Assembly (NCBI GenBank): GCA_030765055.1
Contig: JAUKNK010000057.1
Span: forward strand, 5,759,501 to 5,823,500
DNA length: 64,000 bases
Reading direction: 5' to 3'
From: Mantis religiosa
Lineage: Eukaryota; Arthropoda; Insecta; Mantodea; Mantidae
Shown one piece after another: positions 49,795-62,099 of the stretch. A program made the position numbers and the translations under genes. The notes under the pieces are model-generated. The model was not told the origin of the DNA and did no database searches. It saw nothing but the letters and a program-made list of their open reading frames with translations. How positions within the stretch are numbered: the stretch's first letter is position 1; every line of letters begins with the position of its first letter.

Positions 49795-50346
49795 GAGTAA
49801 ACGAACATAAATGGAATATATATTTAAAGCAACCTGAGAAGTCTGGGCTGGCAGAGCATTGTTTTGATAATGACTATAGAGCCAATTTTCGGGAGACGAC
49901 CATCTTGGCAAAATACAACAGTTACTGCGAGTGAAGATTTTAGCAGGCTTTGGCCATTTCCTCTGAAAGGAGCACGCTTAACCGTGATGTTGGGTTTCAG
50001 TTCCGCTGCACTTGGGAACCGGCCTTAAAAATAGAAAACCGTCGATTTAAGAAGCAAAGATCAATACAGCTTGATAATCAATTAATTAGTTAATTGACCC
50101 AAATAATTTTCTAGACTCACGCCATCTCCTGAACTGACATTTAATTTACTGAAATCAGTCTTTTGTTCAGTAATGCAAATTTTGATAGTGCTGTCTTTGT
50201 TTATATCCAGTGTTTAATTTGTGGTTATCTCATTTAATAAATATTCTGATGATGGGAGTGAAGCACACTCCCGAGACGTCTTTTGCTAATCGTCTTTTCA
50301 CCTGGATTGCTGCCAGAGAACAAACTGTGCAAGATATACTTATATA
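49795..50346 (+). mobile_element. PLE 3' fragment of a different family
   Basis: The frame reads EHKWNIYLKQPEKSGLAEHC, then RETTILAKYNSY and LNRDVGFQFRCTWEPAL, the end of a GIY-YIG domain in the style of PLEs distinct from the three others here. A hammerhead-like motif follows. Direct repeats of about 50 bp containing GCCAATGAAATGTTTC lie on both sides (49739-49794 and 50348-50398). Confidence 0.65.
50246..50282 (+). ncRNA. Hammerhead-like motif of the fourth PLE
   Basis: CTGATGA (50246-50252), perfect 7-bp stem II GGGAGTG/CACTCCC (50254-50260, 50266-50272), GAGAC in place of GAAAC, palindromic ACGT, C. One core adenine is changed and stem I is weak, so it is probably inactive now. Confidence 0.55.
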
Positions 50347-50409
50347 ATGCAGCCAATGAAATGTTTCTTGTATATTTAAGTTGTGTGATGGAATTTTCAC
50401 AAAATATAT

Positions 50410-50881
50410 CGTGACTTTGTGGGTTCGTAGAATTAATAGTAGAATTTGCCAAAAGTCTAAATGTTTTTTATTTGCGTAGAAACAAACGGTGTAGCAGCAG
50501 AATTACATCACATGTCAAAAATCTACAACACCAAGGTCGATGACAATAACAAACAGACTCATCTTCCACTCTTGTTACATGTCTTTATAACAACTCATAA
50601 ATAACTCATCACTAGCCATGGCTTCTTTTTATACACTCATTCATGGATTCCAGACTGTTATCGAATATTCTCTAATATGTCACCAGATAAAACACGAATG
50701 TTCTAGAATTTAACTATATCGGTGTCGGCATGCTTTCCTTTCCGGTACCATGCCTATCTGCTTATGCAAGCTCGATATCTACGTGAAACACCATGCGACT
50801 GTTGTTTTTATCTGCAGGTGCTTTATGTGCACAAACCACGCTTATCTCTCGGCACCGACTTCCGTGTTTTTCGCCACAACA
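50410..50881 (-). repeat. 3' LTR of the left gypsy half
   Basis: 472 bp; the outer end reads CGTGACTTTGTGGG, with C in place of T at the terminus. A polypurine tract (GAGGAGGGGGCAG, minus strand) adjoins the inner end. The sequence differs from the right-hand LTR. Confidence 0.8.
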
Positions 50882-53800
50882 CTGCCCCCTCCTCAAGGCT
50901 GGTCGTCCTGAACAGCACATCGTAGCGGGCCAGACGATCCAAGTGTACCACCAACATCTTCCCTCGGAGCATCTTCTGGATGCGGTAGATCATGTCGTTA
51001 ATACTCTTCACCACCCTGTACGGTCCTTGCCATGGTTGCTGCAGCTTCAGACATCGTCCCTTGGTCCGGGTAGGGCGGTACAACCAGACCACGTCACCCT
51101 GCTGGAACCCTTGACTGTTGGATGCCTCTCACATCGGGTCCTCATGCAGTCGCTCGCCTTCTGGATGTCCTGATGAGCCATGTCATGCATGTTGTGAAGA
51201 TGGTCCGCCAGGTTTTCCGCATACTCGGTTGCTGGCTGTTTTGCGTCGGGGGGTGTCCCAAAGGCCAGGTCACAAGGGAGGCATAACGCTCGGCCGAACA
51301 TTTAGCTGTCTGGCATCATCCCAGTGGTCTCGTGTGTTGACAAGCGGTAGGCCAGCAAGAACAGTGGCTCCTTGACGTCCCTGTCTCGCTGATGGCTGGC
51401 CATGACCTTCCTCAGATGTTCTTCTAAGGTCCTGATGTATTTCTCCGGCATGCCGTCCGACTGTGGATGTAGGGGTGTGGTGCGGGTCTTGTTAACCCCA
51501 GGTCTTTCTAGAGCCTCCTTCATTAGTTGGATTCAAAATTGGTGCCCTGGTCGCTGTGGAGCTCTAACGGCACCCCAAATCGGAAGAACACATGCTCCAC
51601 GACAAGGTCTGTGCTTGTGTTTGCCTCCTGGTTCGGGATCCACGACCACCATCAGGTACGTTGCCTCTGTCGGACACTGGTCCAGCTAGGTACACGGCGA
51701 CCTTTTCCAATGGCGCTCCGACGTTGTACTGCTGCAGGCGATCCCGGCTCCTAGTATGGGGGCCGCGACTTACCGCACAAATGTGACATTGACGGCAACA
51801 CCTCTCAGTGTCTGCTCGGGGCCTCAGCCAGTAGTAGCGCTGTCGGAGTTTGTCGATCGTCCGGTTTGCTCTCAGGTGTCCTCCTGAAGTACCGGCGTGC
51901 ACTTCTAAGACTTCCGGGACCTCACTTCGAAGAAGTACCAAGTGCTCTCTTTGCGTCTTCCCATCGGGCGATTCCCATACCCGGAACAGCACGCGCTCTC
52001 TTGTCTTCAGTGAGTCCCATTGGGCCCAGTACGACTTTTAGGTGGTGCTCCTCGGAGTGATGTCCTCCAAGGTTGGTCTTGTCCCGGCCTCCACTTCATC
52101 AAGGGTGGTCCCAAGTCTGCGTCCGCCAGTCGCTCCCTCCTCAGGCCTGCGCTATCTCAGCATTCCACAGGCACGGCCGTAACCACTCTGACAGCTACTG
52201 CACGCTCCATCTTTTCTACTCTTGTGCACTGGCCGGACTCCTCTGGACACGGTCATCGGGACGCGTCTGCGTTGCCGTGGCTCTTCCCTCTAAGATGTTC
52301 AGAGGTTAAGTAGTAATCCTTCAGCCTCTAGACCCAACGTGCTGTGCGGCCTTCCAGGTTCTTAAAGCTCAATAGGTAAGTTAGGGCGGAATGGTAATCC
52401 TCAGGTGGATTGGCTGACCATACAGGTACTTGTGGAAGTGCTTTAAAGTCTTTACCACCGCCGGTAATTCTAGCCGGATGACGCAGTAGTTCTTCTCTGC
52501 CTTGGATAGCGTCCTGCTGTAGTAGGCTTTCTCCAGCTCGTGGCCGTCCTGGATTTGCGATAGGACGCCTCCAATGCAATAGTCGCTTGCGTCGGTGTCC
52601 ACAATGAAGGCGCCGCCTGGTTGAGGAAATCCCAAAATAGGAGCACTACACAGTGTCTTCTTCAGCTGCTGGTAAGTGTCTTCGGCGACATCCATCCACA
52701 TATAAGGTCAGTTTTCCTCTCTCAAGCGGGTGAGGTGCTTGCGATGTTGGAGAACCACTTTATGAAGCTGCGGCAATAACTTACAGCGCCAGGAAACTGC
52801 GCAATTCTCCCTTATCCTTCAGCAGAGGACAATCTCTCACGGCCTGGGTCTTCTCCGGGTCTGTGGTCACTTCGGTTGGTGAGACTATGTGGCCCAAGTA
52901 GTTTACCTTCTTGTGGAACAGCTGGCACTTCTTCGCGTTCAGCTTCAAGTTAGTTGCCTGCAACATCTGTAGCACTTTGCTCAGATTCTCGAGATAGTCT
53001 TCGAAAGTCTTTCCGACGATAATGATGTCGTCCAGGTATAGCAGGCATGCGTCATAGGTCAATCCTCTCATCACTTACTCCATGAGGCGTTAGAAGGTAG
53101 GTGGTGAGTTGCAGAGGTCAAAGGGTATAACTATGAACTGCCAAAGCCCTTGGCCTGTCGAGAATGCAGTCTTTTCCTTGTATGTTGGATCTAGAGCTAC
53201 CTGCCAGAAACCTGACTTCAGGTCCAGCGTCGAGAACCACAGTGCACCAGATAGCGTGTTCAGGGTGTCCTCAATCCGGGGTAAGGGGAAACAGCGTTCA
53301 GCTTCCTGTAGTGCCTGCAGAAGCGCAGCTCATCGTTCTTCTTTGTCACCAAGACTACAGGGGAACACCAAGGACTGTCAGACTCTTCAATCACTGCCCT
53401 GTATTTCATGTCATCTAGCATATCTCGCACCCCTGCTTGTTTTGCCAGCGGAACGCGTCTAGGTGGTTGACGAATAGGCCAGGTGTCTCCAGTGCCGATG
53501 CGGTGAAGCACTTTGAACGTGCGGCCGTAGTCCCTGTTGCCTTGGCTGAAGACGCACTGGTATCGCCTCAGCAGTTGTCGAACTTTCTCCAGCTGTTCTG
53601 CGGTCAGGTGCTCGGCCGCCCTTTCCAATAAGCCTTTCAGCGGGGGCCCTAATTGCTGTGTCGGCACCGGCTCCTGTGTCTTGTCGATTACGTTTACACC
53701 GTCCACGGGCTCGCACGTCCCCAGTTCGGTTCCGGCCTGGACGTCGTGATCGGTGTCTGCCAGGTTCAGCAGCCTCACTGGCACGTACTCTCGGCATGGC

Positions 53801-54006
53801 AACAATATCCTGGCTACATATAGTCCGTGCACAAGCGTCTTCTGGTCCATCATCATGTTCTTCGTCCGCTAGCTTTCCAGTCGCACCGTCACCACCCCCT
53901 CGCTTCTCGCCGGGACAACCACATCTTCCTTCAAGATGACCCTGCAGATTCTAAGGCCGTCTTAAGGTTGCCGAGTATCGCCTCTTCTCCATTGAGCCGC
54001 AGGAAC
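50882..54006 (-). pseudogene. gypsy pol, left half (broken)
   Basis: Minus strand from the protease end (LRLNGEE, 54000) through RT (53856-53260; CLLYLDDIIIVG near 53030 with both Asp intact), RNase H (FIVDTDASDYCIGGVLS, 52701-52381), integrase zinc-binding domain (51992-51564), core (51523-51302, 51301-51047) and C-terminus (51092-50823). Several frameshifts and stops. No gag. Confidence 0.8.
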
Positions 54007-57000
54007 TTGTCTGTGCAGAAGGAGGCCCTGCTGAAGCTGACCTTGGGAAGGAGCACCGTACGTCTGTGGGTGTTCGTCGCGAAAGTGGCTGAGGAGATGA
54101 TACTGGGATTGGATACCCTCAGGAGCCATGAGGCGACGGTCGACGTCGGCAAGAAGGTCCTGTGGCTCAACGGAGAAGAGGTCATACTCCGTCAACCAGA
54201 AAAACGACTTGGAATTTGCAGGGTCGTCTTGGACGAAGACGTGGTTGTCCCCGCGAGGAGCGAGGTGGTGGTGACGGCGCGACCTGAAGGCCAGAGAACC
54301 AGGAACATGATGCTGGACCAGAAGACGCCTGTGCACGAACTCTGTGTAGCCAGGGCACTGCTGCCGTGCCGAGAGGAGGTGCCAGTGAGACTGCTAAATC
54401 CAACGGACACCGATCAAGACGTTCAGGCCGGGACGGAGTTGGGAACGTGCGAGCCCGTGGTAAGCGTAACAGCAATCGACAAGACGCAGGAGCCGGTTGC
54501 GACGCAACACCTGGGGCCCCGGCTAGAAGGCTTACTGGAGAGAGCGGCCGACCACCTGATCGCAGAGCAGCTGGAGAAAGTTAAACAACTGCTAAGACGA
54601 TACCAGCGCGTCTTCAGCCAAGGTGATAGTGACTACGGCCAAACGGACAAAGTGCTTCACCGCGTCTACACCGGGGACGCCCGGCCTATTCGGCAACCAC
54701 CTAGACGCGTTCCGCTGGCGAAGCAAGGGGCGGTACGAGACATGCTGGAGGACATGAGATCCAGGGGAGTGACTGAAGAGTCGGACAGCCCTTGGTGTTC
54801 CCCTGTCGTCTTGGTGACGAAGAACGGCGAGCTGCGCTTCTGCGTAGACTATAGAAAGTTGAACGCTGTCACCCGGAAGGACTGTTTTCCCTTACCCCGG
54901 ATTGACACCATGGACACGCTAGCTGGTGCACAGTGGTTCTCGACCCTGGACCTGAAGTCGGGCTACTGGCAAGTAGCTCTAGACCCAAGAGACAAGGAGA
55001 AGACCGCATTCTCGACAGGCCAAGGCTCTGGCAGTTCACGGTTATGCCCTTTGGCCTCCGCAACGCACCAGCCACCTTCAAACGCCTGATGGAGTCAGTG
55101 ATGAGAGGGCAGACTTACGACGCCTGCCTTCTATACCTGGACGACATCATTATCGTCGGAAAGACTTTTGATGATCACTTCGAGAATCTGAGTAAGGTGC
55201 TAAAGAGACTGCAGGCGATCTACTTGAATCTGAACGCGAGGAAGTGCCAGTTCTTCAGCAAGGAAATGAACTACTTGGGCCACAAAGTCTCAGGAACCGG
55301 GGTCGCCACAGACCCGGAGAAGACACAGGCTGTGAGGTATTGGCCTCGCCCAAAGGATAAGAAAGAGTTGCGCAGTTTCCTAGGGCTGTGCAGTTATTAC
55401 CGCCACTTCATAAAGGGGTTATCCAACATCGCTAAACCCCTCACCCGCCTGACAGAAGAACACCGGCCTTATGCATGGACGGAGGGCGCTGAAGACGCTT
55501 TCCAGCACCTGAAGAACCCCCTGTGCAGTGCTCCAGTTTTGGTATTTCCACAACCAGGTGGCGCCTTCATTGTGGACACCGACGCCAGCGACCATTGCAT
55601 TGGAGGTGTCCTATCGCAGATCCAGGATGGCCATGAGCGGGTGATAGCCTAGTACAGCAAGACACTATCCAAGGCAGAGAAGAACTACTGCGTCACCCGA
55701 CTGGAGTTACTGGCGGTAGTACAGCACTTCCACAAGCACCTGTACGGTCAGCCATTCCATCTGAGGACTGACCCTTCTGCCCTAACCTGGCTGTTGAGCT
55801 TCAGGAATCTGGAAGGTCAGACAGCACGTTGGGTCCAGAGGCTGCAGGAGTACGACTTCACCTCGGAACATCGTAGAGGAAAAAGCCACGGTAACTCTGA
55901 CGCCATGTCCCGAAGACCCTGTCCAGAAGAGTGCGGCCAGTGCACAAGAGTGGAAGAGAAGGAGCGTGCCGCAGCAGTCCGAGTAGTCACGGCAGTGCCT
56001 TCAGACGGCTGGGATAGCGCAGGCCTGAGGAGGGAGCAGCTGGCGGACGCAGACTTGGGGCCACTTTTGAGGGAAGTGGAGGCAGGGACGAGACCAACCT
56101 GGGAGGACATCGCACCGACGAGCGCCACCTACAAGTCGTCCTGAGGCCAATGGGACTCGTTGAGGACCATAGAGGGCGTGCTGTTCCGGGTATCGGAGTC
56201 ACCCGATGGGAAGACACAGAGAGAACAGTTGGTACTTCCCCGGAGTAAGGTCCCGGAAGTCTTGGACGAAGTGCACGCCGGTACTTCGGGAGGACACCTG
56301 GGAGCGAACCGAACGATTGACAAACTGCGGCAGCACTACTACTGGCTGAGACTCCGGGCAGATGCTGAGAGATGGTGCCCTCAGTGTCAAGTGTGCGCGG
56401 CGAGTCGCGGACCCCAGACTAGTAGCCGGGGTCGCATGCAGCAGTACAACGTCGGAGCACCATTCGAACGGAACGCTGATGACATTGCTGAACCGTTCCC
56501 AGTTTCCGACCGAGGCAACAAGTACCTAATGGTGGTCGTGGACTACTTCACCAAGTGGCCGGAGGTGTATGCCATCCCAAACCAAGAGGCAAAGACAATC
56601 ACAGACTGCCTCGTGGAGCAAGTGTTCTGTCGATTTGCGGTGCCGTTAGAGCTGCACAGTGGCCAGGGTACCAACTTTGAGTCCAACCTGATGTAGGAGG
56701 CACTACAAAGGCTGGGAGTGAACAAGACCCGCACGACGCCTCTACATCCCCAGTCGGATGGCATGGTCGAAAGATACATCAAGACCTTAGAGGAACACCT
56801 GAGGAAGGTCTTTTCCAGCCACCAGCGAGACTGGGACGTCAGGGTGCCTCTGTTCTTGCTGGCCTACCGCTCGTCTACACATGACACAACTGGGATGACG
56901 CCAGCCAGCTTAATGTTCGGCCGAGAATTACACCTCCCTTGTGACCTGGCTTTTGGAAGCCCTCCGGAAGCGAAACAGCCAGCGACCGAGTATGTGGAGA

Positions 57001-57333
57001 ACTTGGTGGACCATCTCCACGACATGCACGAGATGGCTCGCCAGAACATCCAGAAGGCGAGCGACCGCATGAGGACCAGGTATGACAGGCAAGCCAACAG
57101 CCAAGGGTTCCAGCAAGGTGACCTGGTCTGGTTGTACCGTCTTACCCGGACCAAGGGACGCTGCCCGAAGCTCCAGTAGCCATGGAAGGACCGTACCGGG
57201 TGGTGAAGAGGATTAACGATTTGGTCTACCGCATCCAGAAGGTTCCCCAAAGGAAGATGTTGGTGGTACACCTGGATCGCCTGGCACGCTACGATGGTGC
57301 TGTTCGGGACGACCAGCTTTGAGGAGAGAGCAG
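54006..57333 (+). pseudogene. gypsy pol, right half (broken)
   Basis: Starts within protease (SVQKEALLKLTLGRS), then RT in 53827-55089, a frameshift near 55030, and CLLYLDDIIIVG near 55125. RNase H (FIVDTDASDHCIGGVLS) runs to a TAG at about 55650; integrase zinc domain and core are in 56160-56696 (TAG 56694-56696) and 56718-57179. The chromatin-binding C-terminus follows another stop. The frame is better preserved than in the left half. Confidence 0.85.
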
Positions 57334-57829
57334 TGTCACCCGAACGTCGGAACTCCCTATAGAACTGGCCAGCAGGAGGGTCAGACGTGAAGTATTCATA
57401 GCCACACCCACCCATTAATCTCAGTCACTGAGTGGATGATTAGGGAAGTGTTACTTGTCGCTGGCCACCTCTTCCCCCTTCGCCTGCCATCTGGAATCTT
57501 CACAGTGAATCACTGAAACCAGAAACTTCTAGAAAAGAGTGATATTCCTATATAAAGGGCTGCAATGAGTGAGGTCAGTTAGTGCTTGATGAGCAGCGTA
57601 TGAGCGCCGTGCTAGTGAACGGACGAGAAGACTGTGTATGTGCATCGGAAGAGTGTACGCAAGTGCGAGAGCAAAGTGGAACTGTAGCGGACGAACTGGT
57701 GAATTGTAATTGTGTGCATTATGTAATTCTGGGTAATCGGCAAATGTTCAACCGTAATTCGGTGGAAATAAAGAACAGTTTTGAGTGGTGCAATCGGACT
57801 TTTTAATTTCACGAACCCACAAAGTCACA
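57334..57829 (+). repeat. 3' LTR of the right gypsy half
   Basis: 496 bp, TGTCACCC to AAAGTCACA, preceded by the polypurine tract GAGGAGAGAGCAG. It has a CCTATATAAAGGG TATA region near 57550 and matches the solo LTR at 47477. Confidence 0.85.
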
Positions 57830-57833
57830 ATAT

Positions 57834-58060
57834 AGAGGAAATGTTGGGCATGAGTATCTGTTGTATGTTGATAATATTGTGTTATGCTCCGCAGTAAATG
57901 GGTGTAGAATAATATGAACTATTTTTATCAGCGTACCACATATTCAGTAAGATTCAGAAATAATATACTGGCACAAAGTTTCAACAGCTAACAGATATAA
58001 AATGACAGTCAGAATATTTGCAGCAGCACTCTATTTTATAGAATCATTAATAAAGTTTTA
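57834..58060 (-). pseudogene. Decayed copy of the exon at 61785-62099
   Basis: On the minus strand the translation reads CCKYSDCHFISVSC, a stop, then NFVPVYYF, aligning with CWKYPDGHYMSLAV and GPVYYF of the exon at 62 kb. Downstream blocks also align (IYCG.. with IYCARYPDS). Stops and an insertion break it. The gypsy composite is integrated at its edge. Confidence 0.55.
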
Positions 58061-58439
58061 AAGCCAGGTTAATCTATGCTTACAAGAGTTATTTATGGGG
58101 TAAGATGAAAAATAAAGTACTAAAAACTAATATACACATTTTGGAAGAATTACAACATAATATCAGGATAGAAACTAACATTACTTTAGATTATGAAAAA
58201 GAGAAGATAATAACAGTAAAGAATACAAAAATTTTAAAACTCAAATAGTTATTACTCTTACTGGCAAATACGGTATGCGCCAAAATATACAGTACACATT
58301 TTTGCTCAGTGCGCATGCATATACCTGAGGGTCTGCATGTTGTTAAATTGCCAAGATGTATAGCTAGTTGTGTAAAGAACGTTCTGCTCTGTGAGGAAGT
58401 AAGAGCGGTTCTCGCAACAGAGAAAAAGTGTTTATAGTG

Positions 58440-59260
58440 GAGTATTATTTTCGCTCATACGGAAATGGTTATCAAGGCAAGCCAAGTTTAGTTAGTGGTG
58501 GAACACTATCATGAACACTTCAATAAGCCACCACCTAGCAACACAGTTATGCTATCTGTTGTTAAGAAATTTCCTTGTATGTGTAGTGTATTGTGTCAAC
58601 ACAAGGGAAGGTCTGGTACGACTGTAACATAGAAACATAGAGATTGTGCCATTTATTGAGGATCTAAGAAAGTTTAGTCGTGCCAGGAACATGCAGATGA
58701 ATAGACAGTGGTCCAATAAGACGGGGCGCCCTGCCACACCACTCGACAGTCTATGGCTATGCTGCACGAAACCTTTCCAGGACGAGTAACTTCCCGAAAT
58801 GTGAAATGTGTGTAGTGCTTAACGCCCGCTTTTACTACATACGGCACCGTAGGCGGTGACACTGATGATACATGAAATGAAGATGGAGCACCGGTGGAAT
58901 GAGATGGCGGGGCAAACTGGAGATCCCGGAGAAAACCCGCCCCAGCGCCGTGTTGTCCACCACAAATCTCACTTTGCGGTTAACTTCCCGAAGGGCTCTG
59001 TTCTCCTACCCATCATACTCCCCCACTGTCACAGCACCTGATGCTTATGTCTGGAGAATGTTAAAGGAGAAAGTGCTCAATTGCTCAGATCTATCCCAAA
59101 CTGTGTCTGCATTACGTCAGAAGATTGTCTCATTCTTCGGGACTCTACAGCAAACTGTGTTCCACAAGATGTTGGAAAACCTCTGGGATCGTTATGAACA
59201 CTGCCTACAGTACAATGGAGCAAATTTTGAACATTTACACTATCATCTCGATACATAAGG
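58440..59260 (+). mobile_element. IS630/mariner-superfamily transposon fossil
   Basis: DGAPCHTTRQSMAMLHETFPG (58710-58775) matches the DG-x-PCH / FPGR region of insect elements of this superfamily. After a disordered stretch, 58899-59258 reads YSPTVTAPDAYVWRMLKEKV and ends HLHYHLDT, like the SPDLTPLDFFLWG block and C-terminus. The helix-turn-helix part is only traceable near 58450-58560. Not functional. Confidence 0.6.
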
Positions 59261-59389
59261 TAATGACAATAAGAGTAACATAGTTTCCATCCAATATGAC
59301 TTAACGTTTGAGGACGTAAGTTAAAAAAAAATAAAGAAACATAATTTCCAGTACTCTATATTTTGTTTAGCTATTTTCCTTTTGTTCAA

Positions 59390-59850
59390 GACTTAAAGCA
59401 TAAATAATGCAGGCAGTGTACCTAGAACAACAAATGGTACAAAACTGTTCCGACAGTATTAATATAGTGCAATAAAAATTTATAGTGATCTTCCATTCTA
59501 CTTGAAAAAAATTAAGTAATCCCAAACAACAGGAAATTTTTAACGAGGATCTAAAGTAATTCTTACATACTCAATTTGCATATATTTAAATATTCATTAA
59601 TGCCCCATTAACAATATTTAGGTCAGATATAAGGTATTTTGATTATTTACATATTGACCTACAGTAATGCTCTGAGATTAATGCTTGAAATGTGGTGGTC
59701 CATAGATTTTAATTTTTTAATATATAATGTAACAAAAAGGCAATAAAGGTACCAGAGTACTAGTAGTGGTAGATGTATTATGAATTATGTTGCATGTGCC
59801 ACAAATATATGACATGTTGAACGTCCGTGTGCTTTGCTCAGGCTGGTACC
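59390..59850 (+). mobile_element. CR1-like LINE 3' end fragment
   Basis: In one frame, YSAIKIYSDLPFYLKKIK resembles the ..KIFNSLPxxLK.. C-terminal end of CR1-like RTs and aligns with 63610-63990. No more of the element is present. Confidence 0.45.
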
Positions 59851-60009
59851 TGAGATATGAACAAAGAAATAAAGAAAAAACAAATGCTATGAATGTGTGA
59901 ACGAGAAGGATAAATCTGAATGAAGATGCACATGATAATTATTTGATTGTGCATTTGCTAATAATAATTTATTTAATATGGCAATTTTCCAGCTAAATAA
60001 AATACTTCT

Positions 60010-60735
60010 CCCAATATATATATATATTATAAATAATCTATATGCTTTAATTTAAGTTACATATATGTGTATGTGTAATAAAATATGTTAATCTGAGTAA
60101 TTGTGTATAGAGTAGAATTTAGCAGTTGAGAAACAAGTAGCTGACTCAGTAGTAATAAAGTGAAATACACTTGATGATGTTACATAACAATAAGGATGTA
60201 AACATGTGTGTAATGAACCTGATGACCAACTAGCAGAAAAAGGTGCAATACAAAATATAAAACCCGTAAGACAAACTGAAATTAATAAACAATTAAAGAA
60301 CATTAAGCTACATTTTAAAAGACATCAGAAACTTGATGAAGAAGATAAACTAAAAGACAAGGATTATAACATTGGAGACAAAACTGACATACAAAAACTT
60401 CCAAGAAAAACTGCAGTGGTCCTATTTAGAATGGAAAGTGGCCATGATTGTCTTTCAGAACACCTTTATAAAATACACTACATACCTACACCCAAATGTA
60501 CTATCTGTAAAGAGGATATCATCATGAACAAACACCATTTGGACAAATGTAATGGTCTCAAATGTGGGAACCTACAGGCTTTATATTGGGAAGCTAGGGG
60601 GAAAATGATGCAAATAAACTAATCCCCAGTGCCATTAGTCAACAACAACAACATGTGACACTTCTGAGGCAAGATGACACTTCCATGTCTCCTTGTAGAG
60701 GAACTGAAATGTAATGTTCATGAGAGGGTCATGGG
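60010..60735. repeat. Tandem-duplicated block, copy 1
   Basis: Sequences 60050-60205 and 60650-60735 align to 62718-63050 (GTGTATAGAGTA..TTTAGCAGTTG, TTGATGATGTTAC..AACAATA, CACTTCCAT). A LINE tail has inserted between them at 60206-60640. Confidence 0.6.
60206..60640 (+). mobile_element. LINE ORF2 C-terminal fragment
   Basis: The 138-codon frame contains KTAVVLFRMESGHDCLSEHL and the CTICKEDIIMNKHHLDKC zinc motif, typical of the region following RNase H in I-type LINEs. It is interposed in the duplicated block and absent from the 62.7-kb copy. Confidence 0.65.
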
Positions 60736-60739
60736 AGGG

Positions 60740-61510
60740 TGAGTCAATAAAGTCTAAGAGCAACTCTTTGTTGTTGCACACAACAATGGCAGAACTGCAG
60801 AAACAACTTCACATGATGACAATGGATTAGCTCTGAATGGTGGACAAAGCACACACTCACTTGCCCATGCATTTGTACATAGAGAACAAACGAATTAGGT
60901 CAGTTCATCAGAAGCCTATAGGGAAAATGGAGATGTTACGCAAAGAGCAATACACTGCATTAAAGCTTTGCTTTTTTTGCAGAAATCCGACAGGGAAACT
61001 TAGAGAATGCAGCAGGAGGCATATGGTGATAATGTTCAAGATAATGAGCGAATGCCGTAATTCTATAACAAAGTAAGATGGGCTAGGTACTCTGGCAAAC
61101 ACAACCAGGCTGGCATTGTTGTTTGTGAAGACCTGCAAATTAGAACTGACAGTCTTGTAGACATGTTACAGAGTTCCCATAGCAGTGTTTTACCAATTCT
61201 GCATAATCACTTAAACATGAGACATGTCTGTGTAAGGTGAGTGCCAAGATTGACTCCAGTACAAAAGATGATGGAGGTGGAAGTGTGTATGGAACTGGAA
61301 AGTCTGGTCGAGATGCATACCTCAATGTCATCATTACAGGTTTTTACCTGTCTGTAAAAGGAAATCAGGAAGAAGAATTTTGCTACTTTGGAGGCTGTCG
61401 TGAAGAAGTTGAAGGATGGCTTCTAGTGTGTGTCCGAGGATTGGCAGAAGCACATGCACATATAGCAATTATAGCCAATCTCTAAATTTGCTTGTAAATT
61501 AATTCTGGGA
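60740..61510 (+). mobile_element. Mariner-related transposon fossil
   Basis: Starts with GAGTCAATAAAGTCTAAGAGC, like the ends of such elements. KEQYTALKLCFF and RNPTGKLRECSRR correspond to the N-terminal helix region. VVCEDLQIRTDSLVDML and NHLNMRHVCVR-VPRLTP correspond to the second helix-turn-helix and the KVCARWVPR box. The catalytic part is reduced to short pieces. It lies between the two copies of the tandem duplication. Confidence 0.5.
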
Positions 61511-61784
61511 GGCAGGATCGCTCTTAATAGCAAATGAGGCTTAAATCCTCGTGCACTTCGGGAGTAACATTTAGACACAATCAGCAAAATGTAGAATAGC
61601 TACCACAAAAATCTCTCAGGTACCTTGTATAAAAGAAACTAACATTTCAAAACTTTCAGTACAGAAATCAAAAGAACTTTTAAAACCCAATTCATATAAG
61701 GTTACAGTTGTCTAGGATTTACTCAAGTGACCACTAGTCAGGTAAGTTTGTGTAAATGAAATATAAGAAATGTTGATAGAACAA

Positions 61785-62099
61785 TCAATTAATGATTAAT
61801 AATGTTCCATGACAAAGAATGGTTTCATTTACATGATCACATTCCATCACAATGCATTTGATAAAGGAAATTTTGTTCATGAGCATCCCTTCGATGATAC
61901 AAGAATCAGGGTATCGTGCACAGTAAATGAATGCTGAATAATGTGTGTCCAACTTATGCAGAAAGGTACAAAAATAATATACTGGTCCCATGTTTCCAAC
62001 AGCTAAGGACATATAATGTCCATCTGGATACTTCCAGCAGAAGTCTACAACAATGGATTCAGATGTGTCATTTATGTACTGTAGGAATTCTTTAAACAA
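61785..62099 (-). CDS. Candidate coding exon of unknown family
   Basis: The frame is open for 104 codons, with a possible acceptor (AAAGAATTCCTACAG) just before 62078. It contains FCWKYPDGHYMSLAVGNMG then PVYYFCTFLHKLDTHYSAF, and six Cys. A decayed homologue lies at 58060-57834, so the sequence was once part of something duplicated as a unit. I do not recognise the family, and no partner exons are found. It could be an exon of a secreted or membrane protein, or a transposon part; both are guesses. Confidence 0.4.
   Translation of the reverse strand: MFKEFLQYINDTSESIVVDFCWKYPDGHYMSLAVGNMGPVYYFCTFLHKLDTHYSAFIYCARYPDSCIIEGMLMNKISFIKCIVMECDHVNETILCHGTLLIIN

Larger units (their letters stand above)
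50410..57829. mobile_element. Head-to-head composite of two truncated gypsy elements
   Basis: A minus-strand pol (54006-50882) with its 3' LTR (50410-50881) is joined at about 54006 to a plus-strand pol (54006-57333) with its 3' LTR (57334-57829). Gag and 5' LTRs are absent. Both outer ends are U5 ends (..AAAGTCAC), and ATAT flanks both (50406-50409 and 57830-57833). The halves differ clearly in sequence and LTR type, so they come from two subfamilies. Confidence 0.8.

Noticed and set aside
50348..50409. Left flank of the gypsy composite as the missing continuation of the exon copy at 57834
   Set aside because: I could align only about ten bases, in the wrong orientation.
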